Shown here piece after piece: positions 27,501-37,190 of a stretch of 64,000 nucleotides of DNA (position 1 is its first letter; each line of letters starts with the position of its first letter). Origin of the DNA: Paralichthys olivaceus. Lineage: Eukaryota; Chordata; Actinopteri; Pleuronectiformes; Paralichthyidae. Below the pieces are notes generated by a model. It was not told where the DNA came from. It made no database searches and saw nothing but the letters and a program-made list of their open reading frames with translations. The stretch is taken from NCBI RefSeq assembly GCF_024713975.1, contig NC_091096.1, positions 4,057,501 through 4,121,500 of the forward strand, written 5' to 3'. A program made the position numbers and the translations under genes.

Positions 27501-30500
27501 GTCTATCTCTGTCTTCTTCTTGTGTGTGTTTAGGTTCTCAGTGTTTGGCCTTGGCTCCAGGGCCTACCCACACTTCTGCGCCTTTGCCCACGCTGTGGAC
27601 ACGCTGTTTGAGGAGCTGGGGGGGGAACGCATCCTACGCATGGGAGAAGGAGACGAGCTGTGTGGTCAGGAGGAGTCGTTCAGAACCTGGGCCAAGAAGG
27701 TTTTTAAGGTCGGTTTCTTGGGCAAAGACCCTGTGGGCTAGGATTAGTTCATTTTCTCCATCATACTGGTTTATTTTCTGTAAACCCACAGCAACATAAA
27801 TAAAATCAGAAATTCCTCTTGTGCTTCTAAATGAATCCAAACATTTAACTTCCTGTCTGATACGCAGCTGCTGTTTCAGGTGTGAGGGACTAATATACGT
27901 GTTCTCTGTCCGTGTTCTCTGTCGTTACATGTCCAGGCCGCCTGTGACGTGTTCTGCGTCGGCGATGACGTGAACATCGAAAAGGCCAACGACTCCTTGA
28001 TCAGCAACGACCGCAGCTGGAAGAAGAGCAAGTTCCGCATGACGTACACGGCCGAGGCCCCGGCGCTCACAGATGGTAAATGATGATCCTGTGGGAACCG
28101 AGTAATGAACTGTTGATGATGCATTGATATTAAAGGGGCAATAAGAGCTAATTAGAGCTGCAGAACAAAATGGCCGTAATATATGTGAAGAGGGATGTTG
28201 GGCTTATTGATCAAAACCAGTGACTCCTCCATTACATCACCTGGAGGTCTGGGGCTCTGTTGTCTATCCTGTGCCGAACCAGGGTTTTGTTTCGCTCCCA
28301 TTTTTCCATGAATAAAAGTATAAGATGTAAGATTTCCTCACTTCAAACAAAAGGCTTATTTCTCTCAAATCCATATTGCTGCCAAGATAATCCATCCACC
28401 AGACATAATGTAAATGTCATGTATGTGATGCCATTTTGTTCCTGTCTGCCAACAGCTTTGCACAGCATTCACAAGAAGAAGGTTTATGGAGCAAAGATGC
28501 TGGAATCTGAAAACCTACAAAGTCAGAAATCCAAGTGAGTGTTAACGCAAACAGGAAACACGATATAAATTATTCTAAATCATGTTGAAATGATCCTGTG
28601 GCTTCATTTTGTTGACTTTGCTTTACGGAACAGACATGAAAACGCAGTTCCCTGTACCTCTGATCTCTTTTGCAGTCGCTCCACCATATTTGTGCGGCTC
28701 CACACAAACAACCACGACAGCCTGAGCTACCATCCCGGCGACCATCTGGGCATCTTCCCTGGCAACCATGAGGACCTGGTTACCGCTCTCATCGACAAAC
28801 TGGAGGACGCTCCGCCTGTCAATCAAATTATCAAAGTGGAGTTCCTGGATGAGAGGAACACGGCTCTAGGTGAGTGATGCCATTAGCAAACGTCACGCTA
28901 CAGAGAGAGCTGCGGTTCAAAATTGCAGCAGGAGGTTAAAATCCAAACACGAACAAGAAACAGTCCCTCTCGCCTCGACAGGCACCATGAAGTCGCACCA
29001 TGTTGAGGTATCTTAGCCCAGAAATCGTTCAGTGAAGACGCATGTTGGCAGTTGAGGTGACACTATGCAACACAAGTGTGATTTTCACCGTGACTGTGAA
29101 GCAAGATGTGTCTCTAACACAGTGTCCTCAAATAAAATTAATCTTAAACATGGCTGTTCTTTTTTTTTTTTTCTTGCTGTCTTTCAACACAAAATGAAAC
29201 GGCTCATACTGGGCCCTCGCAGCCTCTCCTCGTGATTCACAGGCCTGGGTCCCAAAAGTGATTTTCACTCACTGTTTACAGGCAGTAGCTCTCGCATGCT
29301 CATGCATGGATGACGAGTATAGAGTTTGTTTGGATTAGTTTGGTGTGAACAGGAGAGAAAACACTCTCGTGATCCAAAACACAGCGTGCACGTTGTAAAT
29401 TTGGCAAAACGGGCTGTGAGCTAATGTAGCAGGTGCAGTTTGAACATAACAATTCATGTGGCGTTGTTGTGGAAAACATGTTGTAAAATAATTTACACAT
29501 TCAACAGACAAACAGCAAGTTTTGCTTCAGTCAGGATACAATCCTCTGTCTGCAGTCGGTGCTGAGCAGGTTGCAAACACTGGGTTTATAAATGTATTTC
29601 CTCTTAATATGGGAGGTTAAATACCTGAAACCTCCCACTAGTCAATTAAAACTAAATATGGATAAGAGGTGAAACTTCTCAGGGCACCGTTGCCTGGATG
29701 ACTGAGAATCTTGTGTATATGATTTATATAAAGTTTGAATTAATGCAGCTTTATTCTGCAGGTGTAATCAGCAACTGGACCAACGAGACTCGCATCCCTC
29801 CCTGCACCATCTACCACGCCTTCCAGTACTTCCTGGACATCACCACCCCACCGAGCCCTGTGCTGCTGCAGCAGTTCGCTGCTCTGGCAACCAACGACAA
29901 ACAGAAGAAGAAACTGGAGGTCCTCAGCAAGGTAGATTCACTTTTTTTCAGCCTTATTGTTATCACTGACCTTTAGGAGTATTGAGCTGCTGCACTGGGC
30001 TCGTCGTTTGGTTCCAGACACATGAGGGATTTGTGATGTACAGTGTGTGCGGAGGTTTAATCCAAAAATACACTCGCTTTTTTTTCCCGGTTGAAAGCCA
30101 AACATGTGCAGACATTTTTTTTTACTTTTTATTATGAGACTCTATAAAAGTCACCATGTGTTTAAGACCCAACACACTCAACATGTTTGCTATCAGAATC
30201 TGGAAGATGCTTTCCTGCAACTGGGAGCTGGTTGGATGCACCTTGCGCTGATGGAAATACATACAGTAGGAGTGAGCTGGCGCCAAATTAAAGCCGTTGA
30301 TCTTTCTTACCCAGAGCCATCCCCCCCTTGCAGTGCCTCCCACAATTCACTCTCCATTTTTGTGTGGAGAAAGGCTGGCTGAGGCCAGGCTGTGACTCAT
30401 ATGCTCATACATCGAATCATTGTCACCAAACCGAGAGGAAACGATGCAAGACTTCTGAATTCAGAAAAGGAAATAGTACAGCACCGCGGATCATTTTTAT

Positions 30501-33500
30501 TTTTGCATGTGCTTAGATCATTTCAGGACTAACACAGAGTTTCTCAGATTTTTCTCATCCTGTTTTTATGTCATTAGATTCATATGAGCGTAACGACAAA
30601 CGTCAGAGAAAAGAGTCAGGCAGTTTTATTATTGAGTTCTCTGTTCAAAAACACAAAAACAATATTTCAGAAATGATTTAAACTATTGCAGTGTCTGTTA
30701 GAGATCTCAAAGATCTAATTATATCAGACTGAACTCTTGAATTTATATAGGTTAAAAAAACAAGTCCCAAAGTAGTTCTAATTGTTGAGTCCTTCAGACA
30801 CACTGAGTCCACACTGGGCGTCTCAATGGGCACCGTCACTAATTAGCAGCTTGAGAACAAAGATTTTTCAAAGCCTGGTGGCAGTTCTCTAAATTCATCA
30901 CATCCAAATGTCAGTGATGACAAACTAAAAACAGTTGGACAGTGAACAGTGAATGGCTCTGCCTGTGGCGGCCTCCTGCTCTTGAGTCAGAAATGTTTAC
31001 AGATCTAAAAGAGGAAACCCTCCTCCGTGCTCTCCCCTTGCTGCGGCAGTTACTTTGCTTTCTTTATTAGGAGAAGAAAAATAGAACAACTCACCGATAA
31101 ATATCTGCTTCTCCTTTTCTCTCCCCCCACCCCCCCCCACACCAACATCCCAGGGCTTGCAGGAGTATGAGGAGTGGAAGTGGTACAACAATCCGACTCT
31201 GGTAGAGGTGCTGGAAGAGTTCCCCTCTATCCAGATGCCGTCCACTCTGCTGCTCACCCAGCTGCCGCTGCTGCAGCCTCGCTACTACTCCATCAGCTCC
31301 TCTCCAGAGCTGCACCCAGGAGAGATCCACCTCACCGTCGCTGTGGTCTCTTATCGCGCCAGAGGTACGGACCTACTGCTCATTCGAGGCTCTTCCTCAC
31401 CCACAGTACTGTTCTAATCAAGCTGAGCAGTAGCCACGCTTCCCTCGGAGGATTTTTAAAACTGGCGAGGCTGCGGGTGTTTCGGTCTTTTCTGTCTCTT
31501 ATTAGGCTTTTGAGGGTCTGACATTAGTCCCTTTACTTCTGGCATTTCATATGATGATGTTCTTGACATTTCAGGAAAATTAAAAACTTAATCACACCCT
31601 GCAGTTCCCACAGAACAGTATTAAGCTGGTTATTAATGGCAAAAAGTGCACCTTCTGTTTATCTATATATTTTGCTGTGGGTGAGTTTATGTCACGGATA
31701 AAAGACCCGATTCTGTGGATCTTTTCAAGGTTGCTGCAAAGACTGGAAAAAGTCAAATGACTCAGCCTCATCCAGTGATGGCTCAAAGGAAATAGATTGG
31801 AAGTTATCTTGGAAATCCAGTCTGCTTTATCGAGCAGCTGGACCACGACTGCAATTACAAGGAGTTTAGATTTAGAAACACCTCGGGAAGATTCAGTATC
31901 TCAGACACAGATTCTATTTAGAGATATAAACACAAATTTAGAGGAAACGGTGTAGCTACACTAATCTGTGTGACACTGCATTAACTATTCAGGTGTCAAT
32001 TTTACTACTTTAGTATATTGCAAGGTCCTTATGTCGCCACCTTTGCAATTAACACGCACTCTCTCCTCTGCTCACTATTATTTTATCTCACACACGTAAT
32101 GTATACTTCGGCAAACATGTTCCTATGATTGTAAAAGCTGAATTACTGTAATTTTCCCTTTAGAGAGAGCGGGTTATAAAATTGCCAGAGCCTTGGAAAA
32201 CATGTTTGGGTCACACGTGCTTCCTGTGTCAGTTTGTCCACTTAAAGAGAGTGGGAGGCAGAGGGGAGGACAAAAGGTGATGTGTTGATTTAGTTAATTG
32301 TCCCTTTTAGATGGAGAGGGACCCATCCACCATGGAGTGTGTTCATCGTGGCTCAACAGGATAGAGAAGGGGGAGATGGTGCCGTGTTTTGTCCGAGGGT
32401 AAGTATCATGTTTTTTTTTTAATTATCTTACATGAATCAGTGTTGAATGTTTGACATTTAGGGACATGATCTAATTCTCTGTCTTGCCGAGAGTTGGACA
32501 AGAAGCTGGATACTAAACATGTGTATGTTTGCAAAATATGGAGCTACCACTAGTCAGTGGCTAACTTAGCTTAGCATGAAAACTGGAAAGAGGGGGAGGA
32601 GCTTTCCAGGCTCTTTCCACAGGTAACATTTGTTGGTGATTTGCATAACTTGTCCTGCCCTTCCTGCTGTCGCCTAGCAACAGAGCTCCAGTCGAACACA
32701 ACGAGAACGGTCTAGCCGCCCCGCTGTGATGCAATCAGTCTTCAAATACAGCCTCCAAAGGACGCGGCCCCTGAATCGAGACACAACTTTTGCTTTGGGA
32801 TGTTGTAGTCCAGCCTTCACCGGTTGCTAGGCAACTGGTCCAGATCAAGAAAAAGTCCGGCACTTGTTTTTACACCAAACAAAAGGAGATAAGAGTCAGT
32901 CAGTGAGCTTTAGAGGTGCCAATGAGCAGATATTGTTAGCTTTGCACAGACCCAGGCTAACAGTAGATTCAAATTAGGCATAGAGACATGAAGGTGGTGC
33001 TAACGTCCTCCTCTAACTCTTCGCAGGAATGCAAATGAAGATGTTTCCCAAAACAAACAAAACCAAAATTTTTTGTGTTTGCTGTCTTCTGTTGTTCTTT
33101 TCAGTGCACCATCTTTCCAACTTCCCAAAGACAACCAGGCACCTTGTATCCTGGTGGGTCCAGGAACAGGTATCGCCCCGTTCAGGAGCTTCTGGCAACA
33201 AAGACTGTACAACCTTGAACACAATGGTTGGTTCTTTTAAAGTGACTTCGATACCTCATTACTTTGAGATTTTTTATCACTAATTCACATTTGCAGTGGA
33301 TTTTCAAAGAAACACAGGAACCGGCAGACAGAATTTGACGGCCGATTATGTTATTATCTAGAACAGGCTGATTTCACTTATTCACACCACTGATGAATAA
33401 GAAAAGATCAAATCCCTGCCAGAGTAGACCATTATTTCTACATCTTAAATTAACTCTGCCTGTCATCCTTCAGGGATTGAATCGTGCCCCATGATCCTGG

Positions 33501-36169
33501 TGTTCGGTTGTCGGCAGTCGGAGATGGACCACATCTACAAGGAGGAGACGGTCCAGGCCAAGAACAAAGAGGTTTTCAAGGAGCTGTACGCGGCCTATTC
33601 CAGAGAACCCGGCAAACCAAAGGTACAGACACCAAACTGTCCATTACCACAGATGAGTCAGCTTGTCACAACTCTCTTTGTACAGCTGTGTGGGTTTGAA
33701 ATAAATCAGTGGTTATATTCTGGACTACACTCCTTCCATTTCACGACTTCTAACTATTATTCAGGTAACATTTTTATCGTTTGTGTTTTTTTTAAGTACC
33801 ATAACCTTAATGTCTATGTTCCTTTTGATCTCGTGATGAGTTCTTTGGTTGTGAGAGACGCATACATTTTTGTACTAGTACGTAATTATTCCCTGGTCAC
33901 AGCGGTTTGAGCGGCTACTTCCTAGTACTTAGCTTCCTACCTGCCTGTTTCTTTTTCTACTGTACTCACACTCGTGTCTCCTCCTCTGCCTCTCTGTCAG
34001 AAATACGTACAGGATGTACTGCGCGAGCAGCTGTCAGAGACGGTGTACCAGTGCCTGAGGGAGGAGGGAGGACACATCTACGTGTGCGGTGATGTTACGA
34101 TGGCCGGAGATGTTCTCAAGACCATCCAGCAAATCATCAAGCAGCAGGGCAACATGAGTCTGGAGGACGCCGGCTTCTTCATCAGCAAGCTTCGGGTAAG
34201 AGAGAGAGCGGAAAATCAGGAAAGAGAGGGGTGCTAGTTTGAATCCAGGATGAAAAACATGAATGAAAGGTGAAAGATATTAGAAATAGGTCTTGAGTTG
34301 TTATTATACACCTGTTGCATCTCACATGACTGCATTTGGACACAGATTATTGTGATGTATTGTGGTGAGTGCGCTAATAGCCAAGAAGCTAAGACCTCAT
34401 TCAGAGGGAGGAGTTATGAAGGTGCCTGGTTGCTGCTGCGGAGCACTGGACAAATGACATCCTGTTCCAAAATGTCACTTTGTGTTATTGATTACTGATT
34501 AAATTACTGATGCGGCACAAGATAATAAAAAAACCTTTAATTTAAAAGATGTTTTTCTTCCCTCATCTCTCTGTTACCAGGATGAGAATCGCTACCACGA
34601 GGACATCTTTGGTGTCACCCTGCGCACCTATGAGGTCACCAACCGTCTTCGTTCCGAGTCCATCGCTTACATTGAGGAGAGCAAAAAAGACTCAGATGAG
34701 TGAGTTGATTTCTTTCATTTCCAGTGTTTACCATATGGAGCACTAATGCTATTAAAAGATTTATGTACAAATATTCAATGAAGTGAAAAACTGCTGTGGA
34801 ATCACCAATTCACCAGTTAGCATATTGTTGAGATGGTTGTGTTGTGTTTGCTAATGTCGGTTTGTTTCGGCCTTTGCAGGGTTAAGTCAGTTTAATGTAA
34901 AGTTCCACACTTGCTTTCACGTCTGAAAGCAGCTTTGACTCTGAAACTCACAGAAAAGAGTAGATGTTCCTCACATTAGAGAGTCAAACATGAGAAGAGA
35001 CATATTCTGCTCAGGTTCATCATTTAAATTTGTGTTTTAACTTGAAAAGGTTTAGATTTGCTAACGTTCAGAAAAACACTTTCCTCAAACTGTCCGTTGC
35101 TGCAGCTCCTCTGTTCAGCCTCTGTCTGCAACTTGGTTTTAGCTCCTGTCTCTTTAAGACTCTCCCCCTGCTCTCATTGACCCAGTCTGTTGTGATGGGT
35201 CAAGTTCTTCCAGCGTCTTACCAACTTCTACAAACACACTAGAAGGAAGAAACACAAATATCATATATCTTCTCTGACACTAATTTGTTCTTCTTCGTCG
35301 CTACATGAGCCTTTTGCTAATTTCTCAGTCATTTAGATAAATTAACAGATTTAGAGTCATGACTCATCTTTTTTCTTTTAAATAGCACCACATGTACTGA
35401 ATGAAACCAGAAAACACAGAACATTCATTTCTCCCTCCCTTCATTCACACATCTTCTGTCCTTCAGTGGACGTTGGGAAGCATGATCATGTCTATTGTTT
35501 ACACATAAAACCAGGATCATTCACTTCTTGTCTCGGCTGCAACACCACTGAACTGTGCAGGATTCCATTATTCAGCTTTTCATCGTAGATCCTTCTTCAC
35601 CGCTCACACTTACCAGCTGGTTATCTCATATTTCACAAACAGTGAAATCTTTTGGCCCTGCCCCCGCTGAGATTCATCCCAACTGGCGAGATTACCAGAG
35701 CGGCTCTGGTCCGACTCCAATCCGCAACCTGTAGTTGTTGGTGACGCCGGCGTGTTGTCACCCCTTAGTTTCAGATGAAAACAGAGTGGGTAACCATAGA
35801 AACCCGCAGAGAGGGGCCTTTAAACTAACAGGATTAGAGCGAGAGCGAGTGGCTCTGTTCCATTTCTGTTTTTGTTTCCGTCGTTATTTGTGCATTTTCA
35901 AGATTAAACACTTCATATACTCTTGCCATGAGAGCAAAACAAGGGCCCTACATAGCCACTATGGCTCATTAAGTACCAACATAATGCATCACAGGCGATG
36001 GTTCCTGTGTGGATTGTCACTTGAATTTCACATTTGGCCATCAAAGCCCCTGCATGCTGGATGAGTAATGACTGTAACATCTCTATTTCTATGTCTCTGT
36101 TGCTCTCTGTCTGTCTGTCTGTCTGTGTCTCCTTCTGTCTTTTTACTTCTCAGGGTTTTCTGCTTGTAA
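8781..36169 (+). CDS. nos1: Neuronal nitric oxide synthase (nNOS), complete, 28 coding exons
   Basis: nNOS oxidises L-arginine to citrulline and nitric oxide using NADPH and O2, as a Ca2+/calmodulin-activated homodimer held at membranes and synapses by its PDZ domain. Coding exons: 8781-9502, 11952-12048, 15081-15218, 18439-18584, 18821-18983, 19306-19397, 21073-21214, 21301-21440, 22353-22527, 23321-23422, 23527-23721, 24616-24701, 25176-25320, 26178-26282, 26374-26432, 26529-26645, 27534-27708, 27937-28075, 28456-28534, 28676-28869, 29762-29931, 31154-31364, 32311-32398, 33105-33226, 33474-33622, 34001-34195, 34581-34699, 36154-36169. They sum to 4281 nt, giving 1426 residues plus stop, close to human nNOS (1434), and every junction keeps phase. 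The ATG at 8781 has A at -3 and precedes the PDZ domain directly. All introns are GT-AG except intron 5 (GC-AG). No frameshift or lost catalytic residue was seen. The last exon has a competitor at 34880. Confidence 0.97.
9503..11951 (+). other. nos1: nos1 intron 2
   Basis: No coding exon seen. It holds a palindromic CRE at 9774-9783 and, near 11440-11535, a degenerate segment ending in a 'CCCTGAGCCGCAGCCAC' motif. That motif resembles the segment at about 63002-63105, suggesting two old copies of one dispersed fish repeat. Confidence 0.5.
9774..9783. promoter_or_regulatory. Palindromic cAMP-response element (CRE) consensus
   Basis: ATGACGTCAT contains the full 8-bp CREB consensus, about 270 bases downstream of exon 2. 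Mammalian NOS1 has been reported to respond to CREB through CREs near exon 2. Function here is inference from sequence only. Confidence 0.35.
11952..15218 (+). other. nos1: nos1 exons 3-4: linker and start of the oxygenase domain (residues 241-319)
   Basis: Exon 3 (11952-12048) begins one base into codon 241 and encodes a variable linker. Exon 4 (15081-15218) encodes the conserved block [17 protein letters not shown], the N-terminal hook region of the NOS oxygenase. Intron 3 (12049-15080) has no other supported exon. Confidence 0.9.
15219..18438 (+). other. nos1: nos1 intron 4
   Basis: A 3.2-kb intron between GTAGAG and TTTTCAG. The open frames in it (for example 17158-17508) have no family signature. 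I see nothing functional in it. Confidence 0.5.
18439..24701 (+). other. nos1: nos1 exons 5-13: haem oxygenase domain (residues 320-733)
   Basis: Exon 5 carries the two zinc-tetrathiolate cysteines of the dimer interface, C323 and C328 (C-T-E-N-V-C). Exon 6 carries the haem thiolate ligand C412 in ARCVGRIQW. Exon 10 carries the substrate-binding glutamate E589 in [12 protein letters not shown]. Exon 12 encodes the pterin and dimer-interface stretch [19 protein letters not shown]. All are intact, so the domain should bind haem, BH4 and arginine. Intron 7 (19398-21072) is AT-rich with no exon seen. Confidence 0.95.
18585..18820 (+). other. nos1: Non-canonical GC-AG intron (nos1 intron 5)
   Basis: Exon 5 must end after AAA AG so that the codon AG/G (Arg) joins TAT GGC TCT of exon 6. 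The intron then begins GCAAGC, preceded by AAAAG, which fits the GC-AG donor consensus AG/GCAAGT. No GT donor nearby preserves phase. The acceptor is TTCACAG. Confidence 0.88.
24616..25320 (+). other. nos1: Calmodulin-binding region of nos1 (exons 13-14)
   Basis: The basic amphipathic helix starts near residue 722 ([12 protein letters not shown]), crosses the exon 13/14 junction at K733, and continues [19 protein letters not shown]. It matches the nNOS 1-5-8-14 type calmodulin site closely. Ca2+/calmodulin binding here permits electron transfer from FMN to haem. Confidence 0.95.
25176..28075 (+). other. nos1: nos1 exons 14-19: FMN (flavodoxin-like) domain
   Basis: The phosphate-binding loop ATETGKS opens the domain, followed by [13 protein letters not shown] and [20 protein letters not shown], all typical of NOS FMN domains. 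The autoinhibitory insert (about 825-875) is present, as expected for a Ca2+-dependent NOS. S844 in [10 protein letters not shown] corresponds to rat Ser847, the inhibitory CaMKII site. Intron 16, inside the insert, is only 96 bp. Intron 14 (25321-26177) has no exon seen. Confidence 0.93.
32555..32965. repeat. Composite of old dispersed repeats in nos1 intron 24
   Basis: At about 32559-32610 there is a forward 'CTTAGCTTAGCATGAAAACTGG' type motif, common in percomorph dispersed repeats. About 32900-32960 carries what looks like another part of the same family in reverse orientation. Between them lies a reverse copy of the CAGGGG-ended MITE (32671-32773). Assignment rests on recalled repeat motifs and within-window comparison. 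Confidence 0.55.
32671..32773 (-). mobile_element. Internally deleted reverse copy of the CAGGGG-ended MITE
   Basis: Read on the minus strand from 32773, it begins CAGGGGCCGCGTCCTTTGGAGG, matching the left end of the element at 61371 almost base for base. It continues with a related TTGAAGAC-GATTGC-TCACAG stretch and ends at CTCTGTTGCTAGGCG, which matches 61618-61633. Relative to that copy about 150 bases are missing. Confidence 0.75.
34880..34895 (+). other. nos1: Possible alternative terminal coding exon of nos1
   Basis: A pyrimidine-rich tract and CCTTTGCAG precede 34880. Joined to exon 28 (which ends GA at 34699) it would read Glu-Val-Lys-Ser-Val-stop, also giving 1426 residues. The distal exon at 36154 gives Glu-Val-Phe-Cys-Leu-stop, which better matches the VF in the mammalian terminus. 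It is therefore listed only as a candidate. Confidence 0.3.
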
Positions 36170-36823
36170 GTCTATGAATCGGGGGGGCTTTCCGACAACA
36201 ACCAGTCTGGAGGATGCAGCAACACTGGTTGAAGAATACTGTGCCAATTTTTGTACTGTAAAAAAAGTTTTTCTTTCTTTCTTTCTTTCTTTTTTTATAT
36301 ACCACTTTAATGTTTCTGTTGGGCTCTGCGATTTTGTCTGTAGCAAGTTGGAAATGTTCTGTTCTCTGAGAATCTGTTTTGCTTGTCGATGATTCTTCCA
36401 AAAATTATAAATTGATCATTTTTGATTTCATAATGTGTGAACCTAGTGTAATGACCTGCCTCATTGTGAATGCATGACCAAGACAAGAATATACTAAACA
36501 AATATAATATACTCTGTGTTATTGTTACAGTGAAAATGATTTTATCGAGGTTTTATATTTGCAAGGGGGAATGTGTGGCTTCGATTACAGAAACAGAAAT
36601 TTATGAAGTTGATTTCACTGATTCATCAAGAACCAGGACTGATCGAAGTTATTTGGGCTGTTGTGCTGTTTATTCTTTTACATCAGAGGCTGTAGTTTCA
36701 GAAAAATGTAGAATCATGAAGGACCCGGAGTCACTGCAAATGATGAATAGAACATCCGGAGAGCACATACCTCCGCCAAAGGCTAAACCCGCATCTCGCA
36801 ATGCTTAAGAAAGTGAAAATAAA
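36170..36823 (+). terminator. nos1: nos1 3'UTR with candidate poly(A) signal
   Basis: The stop is at 36167-36169. The first AATAAA downstream that I see is 36818-36823. That hexamer lies inside a dispersed repeat copy (about 36770-36970). It may be a co-opted signal or a coincidence, in which case the UTR extends further. A TTTC microsatellite occurs within the UTR. Confidence 0.4.
36268..36297. repeat. (TTTC)n microsatellite in the nos1 3'UTR
   Basis: TTTCTTTC units followed by a T run. Confidence 0.9.
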
Positions 36824-37190
36824 TTCCTTGATATGTTCCTTGGTATGTTTTTCCGGGACGTGCTTTAAAATGTAATGTGTTCTTCCTTGAGTCGTGTTCT
36901 GCCCATCCGGAACATTTCATGGAAATTGGTTCCGTAGTTTTTGCATAATCCTAACTAACAAACGAAACTTAAGGAGGGGGCACACTTTCACCAAGGCTCA
37001 ACCGTCGAGCTGCACCAAATTTCACATACTCATAGATATTATTTCAGATTGTTTCCATTGAGATCATCTGGATCTGCCCCAAGATGGAATAGGTTATCCC
37101 CTGACCGATACCACTCCCTCCCACCAAGTTTCCTGGTAATCCATGCAGAGGTTTTTGTGTTGGACAATAACAGACATACAAAAAAACTAA
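36770..37190. repeat. Two adjacent degenerate copies of a dispersed fish repeat
   Basis: About 36790-36970 reads CTCGCAATG, then AAGAAAGTGAAAA, ACATTTCATGGAAATTGGTT and GTAGTTTTTGCATAATCCT. This is the recognisable consensus of a repeat abundant in percomorph genomes. A second, more diverged copy follows (CCAAGTTTCCTGGTAATCC near 37128). Related copies in this window lie at about 44720-44933 with 45198-45360, 49480-49790, and as ends near 47930, 50150 and 58820. Confidence 0.65.

Larger units (their letters stand above)
28456..36169 (+). other. nos1: nos1 exons 20-29: FAD/NADPH reductase domain
   Basis: Exon 21 encodes [13 protein letters not shown]. Exon 23 has the FAD motif RYYSISSSP (R1170). 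Exon 25 has the NADPH pyrophosphate motif [13 protein letters not shown] (about 1245-1257). Exon 26 has [15 protein letters not shown] and exon 27 has [12 protein letters not shown]. Exon 28 encodes the C-terminal regulatory tail, and exon 29 adds five residues. Large introns (29932-31153, 32399-33104, 34700-36153) contain no further supported coding exon, except the alternative terminal acceptor at 34880. Confidence 0.95.
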
